A stretch of DNA of 64,000 nt from JAISGQ01 sp045604965 (GTDB taxonomy: Bacteria > Bacillota > Clostridia > Oscillospirales > Acutalibacteraceae), in the NCBI GenBank assembly GCA_045604965.1, contig JAZUPB010000024.1:65575-129574 (forward strand), written 5' to 3'. The translations under genes were made by a program, and so were the position numbers. The notes below the pieces were generated by a model. The model made no database searches. It was not told the DNA's origin and worked only from the letters and a program-made list of their open reading frames with translations. Below are positions 23,727 to 32,097 of the stretch, one piece after another (positions within the stretch are counted from its first letter, which is position 1; each line of letters opens with the position of its first letter).

Positions 23727-25975
23727 ATGTGATCACCTCCGATATATAGTCTTCCTTCTCTGACAGCGAGTTCGATGTTTCCGTTTACCCCTGTATAATA
23801 TACATTTCTGAGTCCACGCGCCATTAATTGATTAATAAGCATAACTCCATCTTTATAGTCAGCTGATATAATATAGCTTTTTGCGTTAAGTGCTGAAACA
23901 CAGGACGGTATTTCTTTTGACATAATAACCGCATCAAAATCATATCCAAAAGGACAGTAAAGTGCATTTCCTCCCTCAGGACAAACTACAGCGGATATAC
24001 CTCCGCACTGAATTTTATTCCATATTTTTCCTTCTGTATCTTTCAAGGTGTATACCGATACCTCACCCGAAGAAACTGTTAAATTCATCGGATCATATAT
24101 TTCGATCGACTTACGCTTGGAACAATAATTTATTGTATCACTGTAAAATCCTGTACCGTGAGCATATATCTCAACCGGATTCATAGTATTTATAATAGCC
24201 TCAGCTCCTGACGCCGCCGATTCCGACATGTCAGTAAGAATTATTGCTGAAAGCTCAGAAATCCCATTATCCGTCATATCATATTGTGCCAATGAAACAT
24301 CGTAACTGTTTCCTCCAGCACCTACCATAACAGCACTTTGACGGTCACGAACCAAAATCATATTTGAATTACCGACATTGTATATAGTCACTGTTTTTGA
24401 ATCAGTAAAAATATATCCGGAAAAGAACCATACGAATACTATTGTGATACAGCAGCAGACAGCCATTGTAAATGAATATTTTCTGTTTCGTGAACGCGCA
24501 TATATCAACGCCCATAAAACAGCTATCATAATACAGCCTAACACTGGTAACACAGTGTTTTTACCTGTATTGAGAACTTTTCCCGGGATTTTATCAAACA
24601 TATCAGTCAAACTCAGCATGAGCTTTCCTACTGCCCAGTCTGCAGTCATAAAAGGATATGCAAAAAGCTTCCCAAAGCCTCCAAAAAGTCCTAAAAACGT
24701 CGCTATCATACCAATGCCCAGAAACAACTCTGCAATCGGAATCACAATAAGATTAACCAGCGGAGAAATAATGGATACCTTCCCGAAACACAAAACAGAT
24801 ATAGGAAGAATAAATACACTTGCTGTAAATGAGTAAACCAATGAACCTGCAATTTTTCTCAAAACACCTATAAAATTTCCCGATTTATTTTTAAAAATCT
24901 TTTTCTGAATATATTGATTAAGATCAGGAGCAGCTGAAATAAGTCCTAATGTGGATGAAAAAGACATCAGCAGCCCCACATCAATAGATGCATAAGGATT
25001 TGCAATACAAATGATCAATACAGCAATACCAAGAGAATTAAGAGGCGAATGAAGTCTGTCAGCCATAATTCCCAACAGCATCACAGTTATCATTATAGCC
25101 GAGCGAACAGATGACATAGGAAATCCTGCAATAGCAACATAGAACCAGGAAATAATACATACGATAAATGCTATTATTTTTCGGTTTATAAGAAATCTGC
25201 GAAGCAGCCAGGTTACTGCAAATGCAAGCAATGAAAGATGAAGACCCGATACTGCAAGAATATGTGAAATCCCTGTATTTCTGAATGCTGAAACAACTTC
25301 GTAATCCAAATTTCCTTCGTCGCCTGTGATCATTGCAATCAGAATATCCGCGGTATCATCAGGATATAAATCATATATTACTCGTTTGAGCTGTTTTCTA
25401 ACCGAAATCGCTAAACTATATATTCCGTTTTTACCTTCTGCCAAATTATAAAAATTATCTTCAGGCAAATATGCAGATGCTATTATCCCTTTTGATAACA
25501 TACGCTTCTTTGAGAAATAACTGTTTTCATCACCAATATTCGTAAAACAGATCTCACCCTCAAAATTATCCGCATACTCAGCTTCTATAGAAGCCGAAGA
25601 CGATAATCTGATTTTGATATTTTGAGGAACACCGTCAATATCAATTATGTCAGTTTTAATTATGTAGTAATAACGGCCATACTGTTCTGACGGTTCTTCA
25701 ACAATCTGCCCTTTGATATACGCTGTTTCCCCTTCAACAGGAACTGATTTTTCAATATAGAATTTTGAGTAGGCAAATGACGTCAGCATAGCAATAAATG
25801 CTGATATTAATACAGTAAAAACAATTACATTTCTATTTTCAAAAAATGCCCTGTAAAAAAATGCTGTCAATAATAACAGGATAGCGGCTACAAGAGCAAA
25901 TGCAGAGCCCAAATAAGCAGCGACCGCTTGAGCAATCAGGTAAGTTATTCCTATTACAGCAAACGGTCGCTTCAT
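23723..25975 (-). CDS. comEC: ComEC/Rec2-type DNA uptake channel with degenerate MBL domain
   Basis: Membrane channel for single-stranded DNA uptake in competence. 750 residues: three N-terminal helices, an OB-fold DUF4131-like domain (about 80-170), and the polytopic Competence domain (about 205-500) with SHILAVSGLHLSL. The C-terminal metallo-beta-lactamase domain has lost its motifs: VGNSN for VGQGD, TDMSESAASG where THxHxDHxGG is expected, and MSKEI in place of SHHGS. Hence the nuclease-like function is probably gone in this copy, though the fold may remain. Followed by holA with 4-bp overlap. Confidence 0.9.
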   Translation of the reverse strand: MKRPFAVIGITYLIAQAVAAYLGSAFALVAAILLLLTAFFYRAFFENRNVIVFTVLISAFIAMLTSFAYSKFYIEKSVPVEGETAYIKGQIVEEPSEQYGRYYYIIKTDIIDIDGVPQNIKIRLSSSASIEAEYADNFEGEICFTNIGDENSYFSKKRMLSKGIIASAYLPEDNFYNLAEGKNGIYSLAISVRKQLKRVIYDLYPDDTADILIAMITGDEGNLDYEVVSAFRNTGISHILAVSGLHLSLLAFAVTWLLRRFLINRKIIAFIVCIISWFYVAIAGFPMSSVRSAIMITVMLLGIMADRLHSPLNSLGIAVLIICIANPYASIDVGLLMSFSSTLGLISAAPDLNQYIQKKIFKNKSGNFIGVLRKIAGSLVYSFTASVFILPISVLCFGKVSIISPLVNLIVIPIAELFLGIGMIATFLGLFGGFGKLFAYPFMTADWAVGKLMLSLTDMFDKIPGKVLNTGKNTVLPVLGCIMIAVLWALIYARSRNRKYSFTMAVCCCITIVFVWFFSGYIFTDSKTVTIYNVGNSNMILVRDRQSAVMVGAGGNSYDVSLAQYDMTDNGISELSAIILTDMSESAASGAEAIINTMNPVEIYAHGTGFYSDTINYCSKRKSIEIYDPMNLTVSSGEVSVYTLKDTEGKIWNKIQCGGISAVVCPEGGNALYCPFGYDFDAVIMSKEIPSCVSALNAKSYIISADYKDGVMLINQLMARGLRNVYYTGVNGNIELAVREGRLYIGGDHI

Positions 25976-25986
25976 TTTAGATTCTC

Positions 25987-26529
25987 CTAGTCCTTAAAGA
26001 ATAAAGGAAGTTTTTCAAGGAATATAATATCGTCTCTGTCAGCAGCATCGCCCTCTGCCAACACGGCGCATTTTCCGACAATATCTGCACCTGCTGCAGA
26101 AACAAGCTGTTCTATAGCAGTCAATGACTCACCGGTACTGATAACATCGTCAACAATAAGAACTTTTTTTCCTCTGATTCTCTCTGCTTCATAATCTGCG
26201 ATATGAAGAGTCTGAACCTTCTCGGTCGTTATTGATTTAACCTCCACAGAGATGGGATTGGTCGTGTAAACCTTTATGCCTTTACGTGCAACAAGATAAT
26301 CGGTTCCAGCCTGTCTTGCCATCTCATATGCAAGAGGAATCCCTTTTGCTTCAGCAGTAACAATAAAATCAAATTCCGGAGCTTTTTTTAAAAGCTCTTC
26401 TGCAGATTTTACAGTTATTTCAACATCTCCGAACATAATAAATGCAGCAATATCGAGCTTATCGCTTACCGAACATATGGGTAACCGTCTTTTACATCCG
26501 GCAATCAACATTTCATAATACTTGGACAT
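25987..26529 (-). CDS. apt: Phosphoribosyltransferase, adenine-PRTase-like
   Basis: Type I PRTase of 180 residues with the PRPP-binding loop VLIVDDVISTGESL (about 119-132) and TAEAKGIPLAYEMAR, a motif of adenine and xanthine/PurR-type PRTases. Adenine PRTase is the nearest call, but the first 30 residues KRRLPICSVSDKLDIAA resemble a PurR-type variant, so substrate is uncertain. ATG follows AAGAGGTTTTTGCT. It is downstream of the HIT gene and 11 bp upstream of comEC, within the alaS operon. Confidence 0.78.
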   Translation of the reverse strand: MSKYYEMLIAGCKRRLPICSVSDKLDIAAFIMFGDVEITVKSAEELLKKAPEFDFIVTAEAKGIPLAYEMARQAGTDYLVARKGIKVYTTNPISVEVKSITTEKVQTLHIADYEAERIRGKKVLIVDDVISTGESLTAIEQLVSAAGADIVGKCAVLAEGDAADRDDIIFLEKLPLFFKD

Positions 26530-26552
26530 AGCAAAAACCTCTTTTTTACAAA

Positions 26553-26891
26553 TTAGCCCGGAGGCCAGGCAAGTAATCTGCCTCCAAGAACGTGGAAGTG
26601 AAGATGACCTACAGTCTGTCCGCCGTCCTCGCCGCAGTTATTTACTATTCTGTAGCCCTTTGTAAGTCCTTTTTCCTTGCATATCTTCGCAGCAACAGCA
26701 TAAATATGACCTATAAATCCGCTGTTTTCGTCGGTAAGCTCATCTGCAGATGCAATATGAACTTTGGGAACAATCAGAAAATGTACAGGAGCCTGGGGAC
26801 TTATGTCCTCAAATGCATATACAAGCTCATCTTCATAGAGCATAGTAGATGGAATTTCTCCTGCAATAATTTTACAGAACAAGCAATCCAT
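26553..26891 (-). CDS. HIT-family nucleotide hydrolase (HinT-like)
   Basis: 112-residue HINT-type purine-nucleoside phosphoramidase. The catalytic triad motif GHLHFHVLGG (about 95-104) is intact, preceded by NNCGEDGGQTV. The N terminus has CLFCKI with a zinc-like Cys pair. ATG with AAAGGGTG 7 bases upstream. It follows alaS by 14 bp. The true substrate is not predictable. Confidence 0.9.
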   Translation of the reverse strand: MDCLFCKIIAGEIPSTMLYEDELVYAFEDISPQAPVHFLIVPKVHIASADELTDENSGFIGHIYAVAAKICKEKGLTKGYRIVNNCGEDGGQTVGHLHFHVLGGRLLAWPPG

Positions 26892-26905
26892 TATAACACC
26901 CTTTC

Positions 26906-29536
26906 TTACTTAACAATAGAAAGAACTATTTCCTTCGCCTGACTAAGTGCTTCATCAAGCTTGCTGAGATCCTTTGCTCCTGCCATAGCAGCATCCGGCT
27001 TTCCGCCGCCATTTCCGCCTGTGATCTGGGCAATAGCCTTGACAATATTTCCTGCGTGAGCACCCTTTGCCTGAGCATCCTTACCTACAGAAACAAACAG
27101 TGTTGCTTTTTCTCCGTTGACAGATGCAAAAACAGCAATTGCAGAGGGATTTGCATTTCTTATTACATCGCCCATCTTACGAAGTTCGCCTGCGTCAACA
27201 GCACCAAGCTTATTAACGATAAGAGATACTCCGTTAAGCTCCTGAGCATTTGCAGCCATAGAACCTACTTCGATTTCGGCGATCTTTGCAGAGAGCTTTT
27301 CAATTTCTCTATCCTTTTCCTTAAGTTCAGATACGAGCTGAGTGCTTCTGCGAACAAGGTCAGCAGAATTGGTAAGCTTCATTGCTGCACTGGCCTGATA
27401 AATAGTGTTGAGAGAATCGGAAAGCATATTGAGAACGCCTAAGCCTGTAGTACCCTCAATTCTGCGTATACCTGATGCAACAGAAGATTCACTCTTTATC
27501 TTAAACAGACCAAGTTTGGCAGTGTTATCACAGTGAGTGCCTCCGCAGAGCTCAATAGAAAAATCTCCTGCCTTGACAACTCTTACTTTGTCACCATATT
27601 TTTCGCCGAACAGAGCCATCGCACCCATTGCCTTTGCTTCGTCAATAGGCATTTCGCGGTTCTCTACCTTTTCTGCCTTGAGAATCTCTTCATTTACATA
27701 CTGCTCTACAAGAGCAATTTCCTCGGAAGTCATAGCAGAGAAATGAGTAAAGTCAAAACGTACCACCTTGTCGCTGACCATAGAACCTGCCTGCTCAACA
27801 TGAGTTCCGAGAACCTTTCTCAGTGCTGCCTGAAGAAGATGTGCAGCAGTATGGTTTCTGCGAATTGCATCACGGCGTGTGACATCGATCTTAGCAGCAA
27901 CGGTATCGCCCTCGTTTATTTCTCCGCTTATTACAACAGCTTTATGGATGAAGATACCGTTGTGATTCTTGGTAGTATCCTTGACTTCAACAGATGCACC
28001 TGCAGTCTCAAGAACACCGGTATCACCAATCTGTCCGCCGCTTTCAGCGTAAAAAGGAGTCTTTGCAAGTGCAATAAGAACTTCTTCTCCTTCACCTGCG
28101 CTTTTCACCCTCTGACCACCTGCAACAACTGCGAGAACCTTAGCATCACACTCGTTATTCTTATAACCAACAAACTTAGTGGCCTTAACGCCGAAGAAAG
28201 GATCGGCTTCACCTTCCCAAGCTTCTTCACCTGCGTTCTTTCTCTTGGAACGGGTGTCTGCACGGTATTTGTTATATATTTCTCTGAAACCCTCAACATC
28301 AACCTCTACGCCCTTGTCTGCAAGAATTTCGACAGTCAGGTCAATGGGGAATCCATATGTATCCTGAAGCTTGAATGCGTCCTCACCGGAAAGCGCCTTG
28401 CCTTCATTACCTTCAATGAAGCTTTCGAGTATCTGCATACCCTGATCTATAGTTTTTGCAAAGCTCTCTTCCTCGTTCTTGATGACCTTTTTGATGAAGT
28501 CACGCTTTTCGTTTAGTTCAGGATAAGCAGTCAGGTTTTCGTTAATAACGGTATCAGCAACCTCGGAAAGGAATGTGCGTGTAACACCAAGAAGTCTGCC
28601 GTGACGTGCAGCTCTTCTGAGCAGTCTGCGGAGAACATATCCGCGCCCGTTATTTGCAGGCATTACACCGTCACCGATCATAAATGTGGTGGAACGTACG
28701 TGGTCAGTAATAACACGAAGGGAAATATCCTTCTTCTCGTCCTTGCCGTATTCAACACCTGCTATGCTGATTATGTGCTTCATTATGTTCTGAACGGTAT
28801 CAACAAGGAAAAGATTGTCAACACCCTGCATAACACATGCAAGACGCTCAAGTCCCATACCTGTATCGATATTAGGGTTGGGCAGCGGAGAATATGTTCC
28901 CTTGCCATCGGAATCAAACTGGGTAAATACGTTATTCCAAACCTCAACATATCTGTCACAGTCGCACCCTACCTTACAGTCAGGCTTGCCGCAGCCATAC
29001 TTCTCACCGCGATCAAAATAAATCTCAGAACAAGGACCGCAGGGACCGGAACCGTGCTCCCAGAAGTTGTCTTCCTTACCCATACGAACCATATGAGAGG
29101 GATCTACCCCAACTTCCTTTGTCCAGATATCGTAAGCCTCATCATCCTGCTCATAGACAGAGATATGAAGAAGCTCCTTGGGGATTTCAAGGGTAACGGT
29201 AAAAAATTCCCATGCCCAGTTAATTGCTTCTCTCTTGAAATAATCTCCAAAGGAGAAATTACCGAGCATCTCGAAATATGTACCGTGACGAGCGGTTATA
29301 CCTACACGCTCGATATCGGGAGTTCTTATACATTTCTGACAGGTTGTTACTCTCTTTCTCGGAGGAGTGATCTCACCTGTAAAATACTTTTTCATAGGTG
29401 CCATACCTGCATTGATAAGCAGGAGGCTGTTGTCATTCTGAGGAACCAGCGAAAAGCTTGGAAGCCTGAGATGACCTTTGCTCTCAAAAAATGCAAGATA
29501 CTTCTCGCGCAGTTCATTAAGACCTGTCCATTCCAT
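26906..29536 (-). CDS. alaS: Alanine-tRNA ligase
   Basis: Class II synthetase charging tRNA-Ala with editing of Ser and Gly. About 876 residues: class II motif 1-3 region (RHGTYFEMLGNFSFGDYFK at about 60), HxxxH zinc/editing site HTAAHLL (about 565), CGGTHC near 670, then a coiled coil and DHHA1-type C terminus. Two starts are possible: ATG at 29545 leaves only 2 bases after AAAGG, ATG at 29536 leaves 11 and begins MEWTGLNELR as relatives do, so the latter is chosen. It is preceded by an alanine T-box and heads a six-gene operon. Confidence 0.95.
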   Translation of the reverse strand: MEWTGLNELREKYLAFFESKGHLRLPSFSLVPQNDNSLLLINAGMAPMKKYFTGEITPPRKRVTTCQKCIRTPDIERVGITARHGTYFEMLGNFSFGDYFKREAINWAWEFFTVTLEIPKELLHISVYEQDDEAYDIWTKEVGVDPSHMVRMGKEDNFWEHGSGPCGPCSEIYFDRGEKYGCGKPDCKVGCDCDRYVEVWNNVFTQFDSDGKGTYSPLPNPNIDTGMGLERLACVMQGVDNLFLVDTVQNIMKHIISIAGVEYGKDEKKDISLRVITDHVRSTTFMIGDGVMPANNGRGYVLRRLLRRAARHGRLLGVTRTFLSEVADTVINENLTAYPELNEKRDFIKKVIKNEEESFAKTIDQGMQILESFIEGNEGKALSGEDAFKLQDTYGFPIDLTVEILADKGVEVDVEGFREIYNKYRADTRSKRKNAGEEAWEGEADPFFGVKATKFVGYKNNECDAKVLAVVAGGQRVKSAGEGEEVLIALAKTPFYAESGGQIGDTGVLETAGASVEVKDTTKNHNGIFIHKAVVISGEINEGDTVAAKIDVTRRDAIRRNHTAAHLLQAALRKVLGTHVEQAGSMVSDKVVRFDFTHFSAMTSEEIALVEQYVNEEILKAEKVENREMPIDEAKAMGAMALFGEKYGDKVRVVKAGDFSIELCGGTHCDNTAKLGLFKIKSESSVASGIRRIEGTTGLGVLNMLSDSLNTIYQASAAMKLTNSADLVRRSTQLVSELKEKDREIEKLSAKIAEIEVGSMAANAQELNGVSLIVNKLGAVDAGELRKMGDVIRNANPSAIAVFASVNGEKATLFVSVGKDAQAKGAHAGNIVKAIAQITGGNGGGKPDAAMAGAKDLSKLDEALSQAKEIVLSIVK

Positions 29537-29563
29537 TGTTAACATATCCTTTCAGATAAAAGT

Positions 29564-29803
29564 AAAAAAGGTTCTTCTGTCCCCTTAGCATGGGACGGAA
29601 GAACCGCGGTACCACCCAAATTGCACAAAATTGTGCCAACTTTTAATTCTTTAACGCAGAATATACGCCCAACTCATCGCCGGGGCATTGACCTTGTCGG
29701 TCCACTGAATTGGCTGTCAATAAAGTTATGTACGCATTTTACAGCTAATAATGCGCTCTCTGAAACATTCTTTTATCGACTCGGTTCAGTATATGCTCGT
29801 TTT
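29564..29803 (-). promoter_or_regulatory. T-box riboswitch leader of alaS, specifier GCC (Ala)
   Basis: The minus strand carries the T-box bulge TGGGTGGTACCGCGG (29604-29618) and, after it, a terminator hairpin (29570-29583 with 29592-29605, 14 bp with one G-U pair) followed by six T (29564-29569). Stem I can be drawn with ACTGAA/TTCAGT and TCGATAAA/TTTATTGA arms, whose internal loop CAGCCAA shows GCC, an Ala codon, at 29712-29714. This explains the 29546-29809 gap, which has no gene. Confidence 0.9.
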
Positions 29804-29808
29804 TATTA

Positions 29809-29837
29809 ATTATATTCTCTGACAGATAATTTGTCAA
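29809..29837 (-). promoter_or_regulatory. Consensus promoter of the alaS leader
   Basis: Minus strand TTGACA (29832-29837), 17 bases, TATAAT (29809-29814): an exact consensus match, setting the T-box leader start near 29802. Confidence 0.85.
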
Positions 29838-29851
29838 CTGTTTAAATGGCG

Positions 29852-29898
29852 AAATGCAGGGTCAAAGGTCAAATAAAAATGACCCTTGCCCTGCATTT
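29852..29898 (-). terminator. Long hairpin after the Cys-rich gene
   Basis: 29852-29871 pairs with 29880-29898 with one bulge and one mismatch or G-U pair, beginning 2 bp after the stop of the Cys-rich gene. The T-run is short (TTT), so termination may be inefficient. It lies 15 bp from the alaS -35. Confidence 0.6.
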
Positions 29899-29900
29899 AT

Positions 29901-30713
29901 TTACTTGCAGAATCTGTGTTTGTCAGAGCACAGATCGCCTGCCTTAGGAGGGAAAAATTCGTTTGTCGGGAAGCTCATTCTTCCAAACATTTCACAGGGC
30001 TTATCATCGCCGGAATCGACACACACTTTCTCCGGCATGCAGAAATCATAAACAGGAATAAGCATCTGTACCTCACGCTCAAGCTGAATGATCATAAAGA
30101 GTCCGATTGTGGCTTCTATTACCTTACTGCAGCAGGTTGAAAAACTTCCGCCAAATCTTCTGCTTACACACTTGGGAATACAGCAGGGACAGCAGCAGGT
30201 ATCACAAGCTGTTGTTACTCTTGCACCGAGCGCAACAGGCTCTGCTATGCTTACTGTAGCCTTCGGAAGGTTTCCTGCCGGCAAGCTCTGTACGTCGTCA
30301 TCATCATAAACATAATCGGAGCTGAACACCTTTACGCTTCCTTCGCTTCCAAACAGTACGGCTTTCTTGTTATAGACACACATACCTTTTATCTCACAAG
30401 GCGGACTGATAGGAGAAACTGTTACTTCTACCGTAACACAAAGGTAAATGCTCAAGTTTACGCAGTAATATCCGCGATTGAACTGAACAGGCTCTGTGTC
30501 GATAACCACATTTATCACTTCGGCACTTTTAAGTCTTGCTCCGAGAGCATTGTCAACGATCTCCTGATCGCGCTCACAGAACCAGACTCTTACATTCTCA
30601 ATACATTCGCGGTCTCTGCAGGAATCATATATTCTTCCTGCATTTATACAAACCGCTTCCTTGAAGCAATCGCTTCTGATTGCCTCAGCAGCATTATGCT
30701 TGCATTCGCCCAT
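29901..30713 (-). CDS. Cys-rich protein of unknown function
   Basis: 270 residues with over 20 Cys, notably clusters such as CCCPCCIPKC near residue 185-195 and paired Cys in the N-terminal CINAGRIYDSCRDREC. Middle segments alternate hydrophobic residues as beta-strands (VEVTVSP). No signal peptide or clear membrane segment. ATG 30713 has AGGAGGC 7 bases upstream; the longer frame has no ribosome site. I recall similar Cys-rich proteins in sporulating clostridia, perhaps in the spore coat, but cannot name a family. It has its own leader and a terminator. Confidence 0.65.
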   Translation of the reverse strand: MGECKHNAAEAIRSDCFKEAVCINAGRIYDSCRDRECIENVRVWFCERDQEIVDNALGARLKSAEVINVVIDTEPVQFNRGYYCVNLSIYLCVTVEVTVSPISPPCEIKGMCVYNKKAVLFGSEGSVKVFSSDYVYDDDDVQSLPAGNLPKATVSIAEPVALGARVTTACDTCCCPCCIPKCVSRRFGGSFSTCCSKVIEATIGLFMIIQLEREVQMLIPVYDFCMPEKVCVDSGDDKPCEMFGRMSFPTNEFFPPKAGDLCSDKHRFCK

Positions 30714-30860
30714 GATAAAGCCTCCTGTATATACCGAATATTGCGGCATTGTTATAATCGATAAATACTGTTCCGTCCTGCGGAATTTGTATTTACGATT
30801 CAATACAATTATATGATTTATATATGGGGAATGTGCAGAATAAAGCAAAAAAGAAAATCA

Positions 30861-30880
30861 GCAGCAGAATAATCTGCTGC
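30861..30880 (-). terminator. Terminator of the tandem-TPM gene
   Basis: 8-bp GC-rich perfect stem (30861-30868 with 30873-30880), 4-base loop, then TGATTTTCTTTTTT on the minus strand. Confidence 0.85.
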
Positions 30881-30889
30881 GGATTAAAA

Positions 30890-32086
30890 TTAAAATCTTC
30901 GTCCGCTGTGACCACCAAAGGATCCCCCGCCGGAACGACCTGAGCTGCCGGAAGAGGTTTCCTTGGGTCTTGCTGTACGTGTAACACGTCTGTACAGGAA
31001 AACATCACTTGAATTTGTAATATTCATACTGCCAGGCTTTGTATAACCCGCTGCATCAGGTTTGGAGCGAACAGTTTTAAGATCGCCCTTCATTTTTCCA
31101 ACAGAGAAAAATGAAGCAATAGCGCCGATTGCAGGTCCGATAAAAAACCATATTCCGTCAAAATGCTTGTAATCATAGATATCATCACCTGCGTCCGATA
31201 CAAATGATTTAACTGCATTATAATACTTATGGTCAGCCAGATAACCATAGAAATTATCTTCTATGAAAATAAAATCATCCTCGGTAAACATCTTGATACA
31301 TTCACCTGATGTTGTCATATGTGTACCGTTGCCATTACCTGCGAAAAAGACCATAAGAAGAATACCGTCCTGCGATAATCCGCTTAATTTATAATGTTCT
31401 TCTGCATAACACTTTGCTTCATAATCGCTGATGCTCGCCGAACCGAAATCAACAGAATAGAAAGCCACATCAGCCTGATTTACTTCTTTAATTTCAAGTA
31501 TCTCTGCCTTGAGCTTTTCTTCCTGTTCATCAGTCAAAATATCGGCATCATCTTTTATGTACAGGGGTTCAGCAATATCAAAATCCATATTGTGACGCTG
31601 ATATTCCTTTTCACAGTCATTTACAAAGGATTCTGCCGCTGCATAGTAACTGCCATCAGACAGATACTTCTCATAATTATTGGAAATAACATAAAGATCA
31701 AGGTCAGAAACAATACCGGAAGCATCGCCTGAGGTCTTTACATATGTTCCTAACTCATCACCTATAAAATATACCATAAGAAGAATTCCGTCATTTGTAA
31801 AGCCTGCAGCATTATAATGCTCATCAACACAGTCGAAAACGAGCATATCGCTATAGCTTACATCGCCCATATCAACTGTATATACACCGATATCGCAGCC
31901 ATATTTTTCTTTTGCAGCAAGAACACTGTCTTTTAACACCAATTCTTCCTCTTCAGAAAGAATATTCGCTTTGTCAACGATATATTCAATGACAATGTCT
32001 GTCTCGGAAATTGTATCGGCATATACCGGCAGGACAGGCAGAATACAGATAATAAGAGCAACTATTAAAGCAAATAATCTCTTCAT
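30890..32086 (-). CDS. Tandem TPM-domain membrane-associated protein (YdjH/YgcG-like)
   Basis: 398 residues: a signal peptide (1-23, ending PVYADT), a first TPM domain (about 30-165, with DKANILSEEEE and NDGILLMVYF), a second TPM domain (about 185-310, with DDADILTDEQEE and QDGILLMVFF), one hydrophobic helix near 325-340, and a Gly/Ser/Arg tail ending GGGSFGGHSGRRF as in YgcG/TPM proteins. The two domains are clearly homologous, an internal duplication. ATG 32086 has AGGAGGG 6 bases upstream. Last gene of the SPFH cassette; 11 bp after the zinc-ribbon gene. Confidence 0.8.
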   Translation of the reverse strand: MKRLFALIVALIICILPVLPVYADTISETDIVIEYIVDKANILSEEEELVLKDSVLAAKEKYGCDIGVYTVDMGDVSYSDMLVFDCVDEHYNAAGFTNDGILLMVYFIGDELGTYVKTSGDASGIVSDLDLYVISNNYEKYLSDGSYYAAAESFVNDCEKEYQRHNMDFDIAEPLYIKDDADILTDEQEEKLKAEILEIKEVNQADVAFYSVDFGSASISDYEAKCYAEEHYKLSGLSQDGILLMVFFAGNGNGTHMTTSGECIKMFTEDDFIFIEDNFYGYLADHKYYNAVKSFVSDAGDDIYDYKHFDGIWFFIGPAIGAIASFFSVGKMKGDLKTVRSKPDAAGYTKPGSMNITNSSDVFLYRRVTRTARPKETSSGSSGRSGGGSFGGHSGRRF

Positions 32087-32097
32087 ATCCGGCCCTC

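Noticed and set aside
27533..29542. Long + strand open frames opposite alaS
   Set aside because: Antisense shadows with no start signals; alaS itself is strongly conserved.
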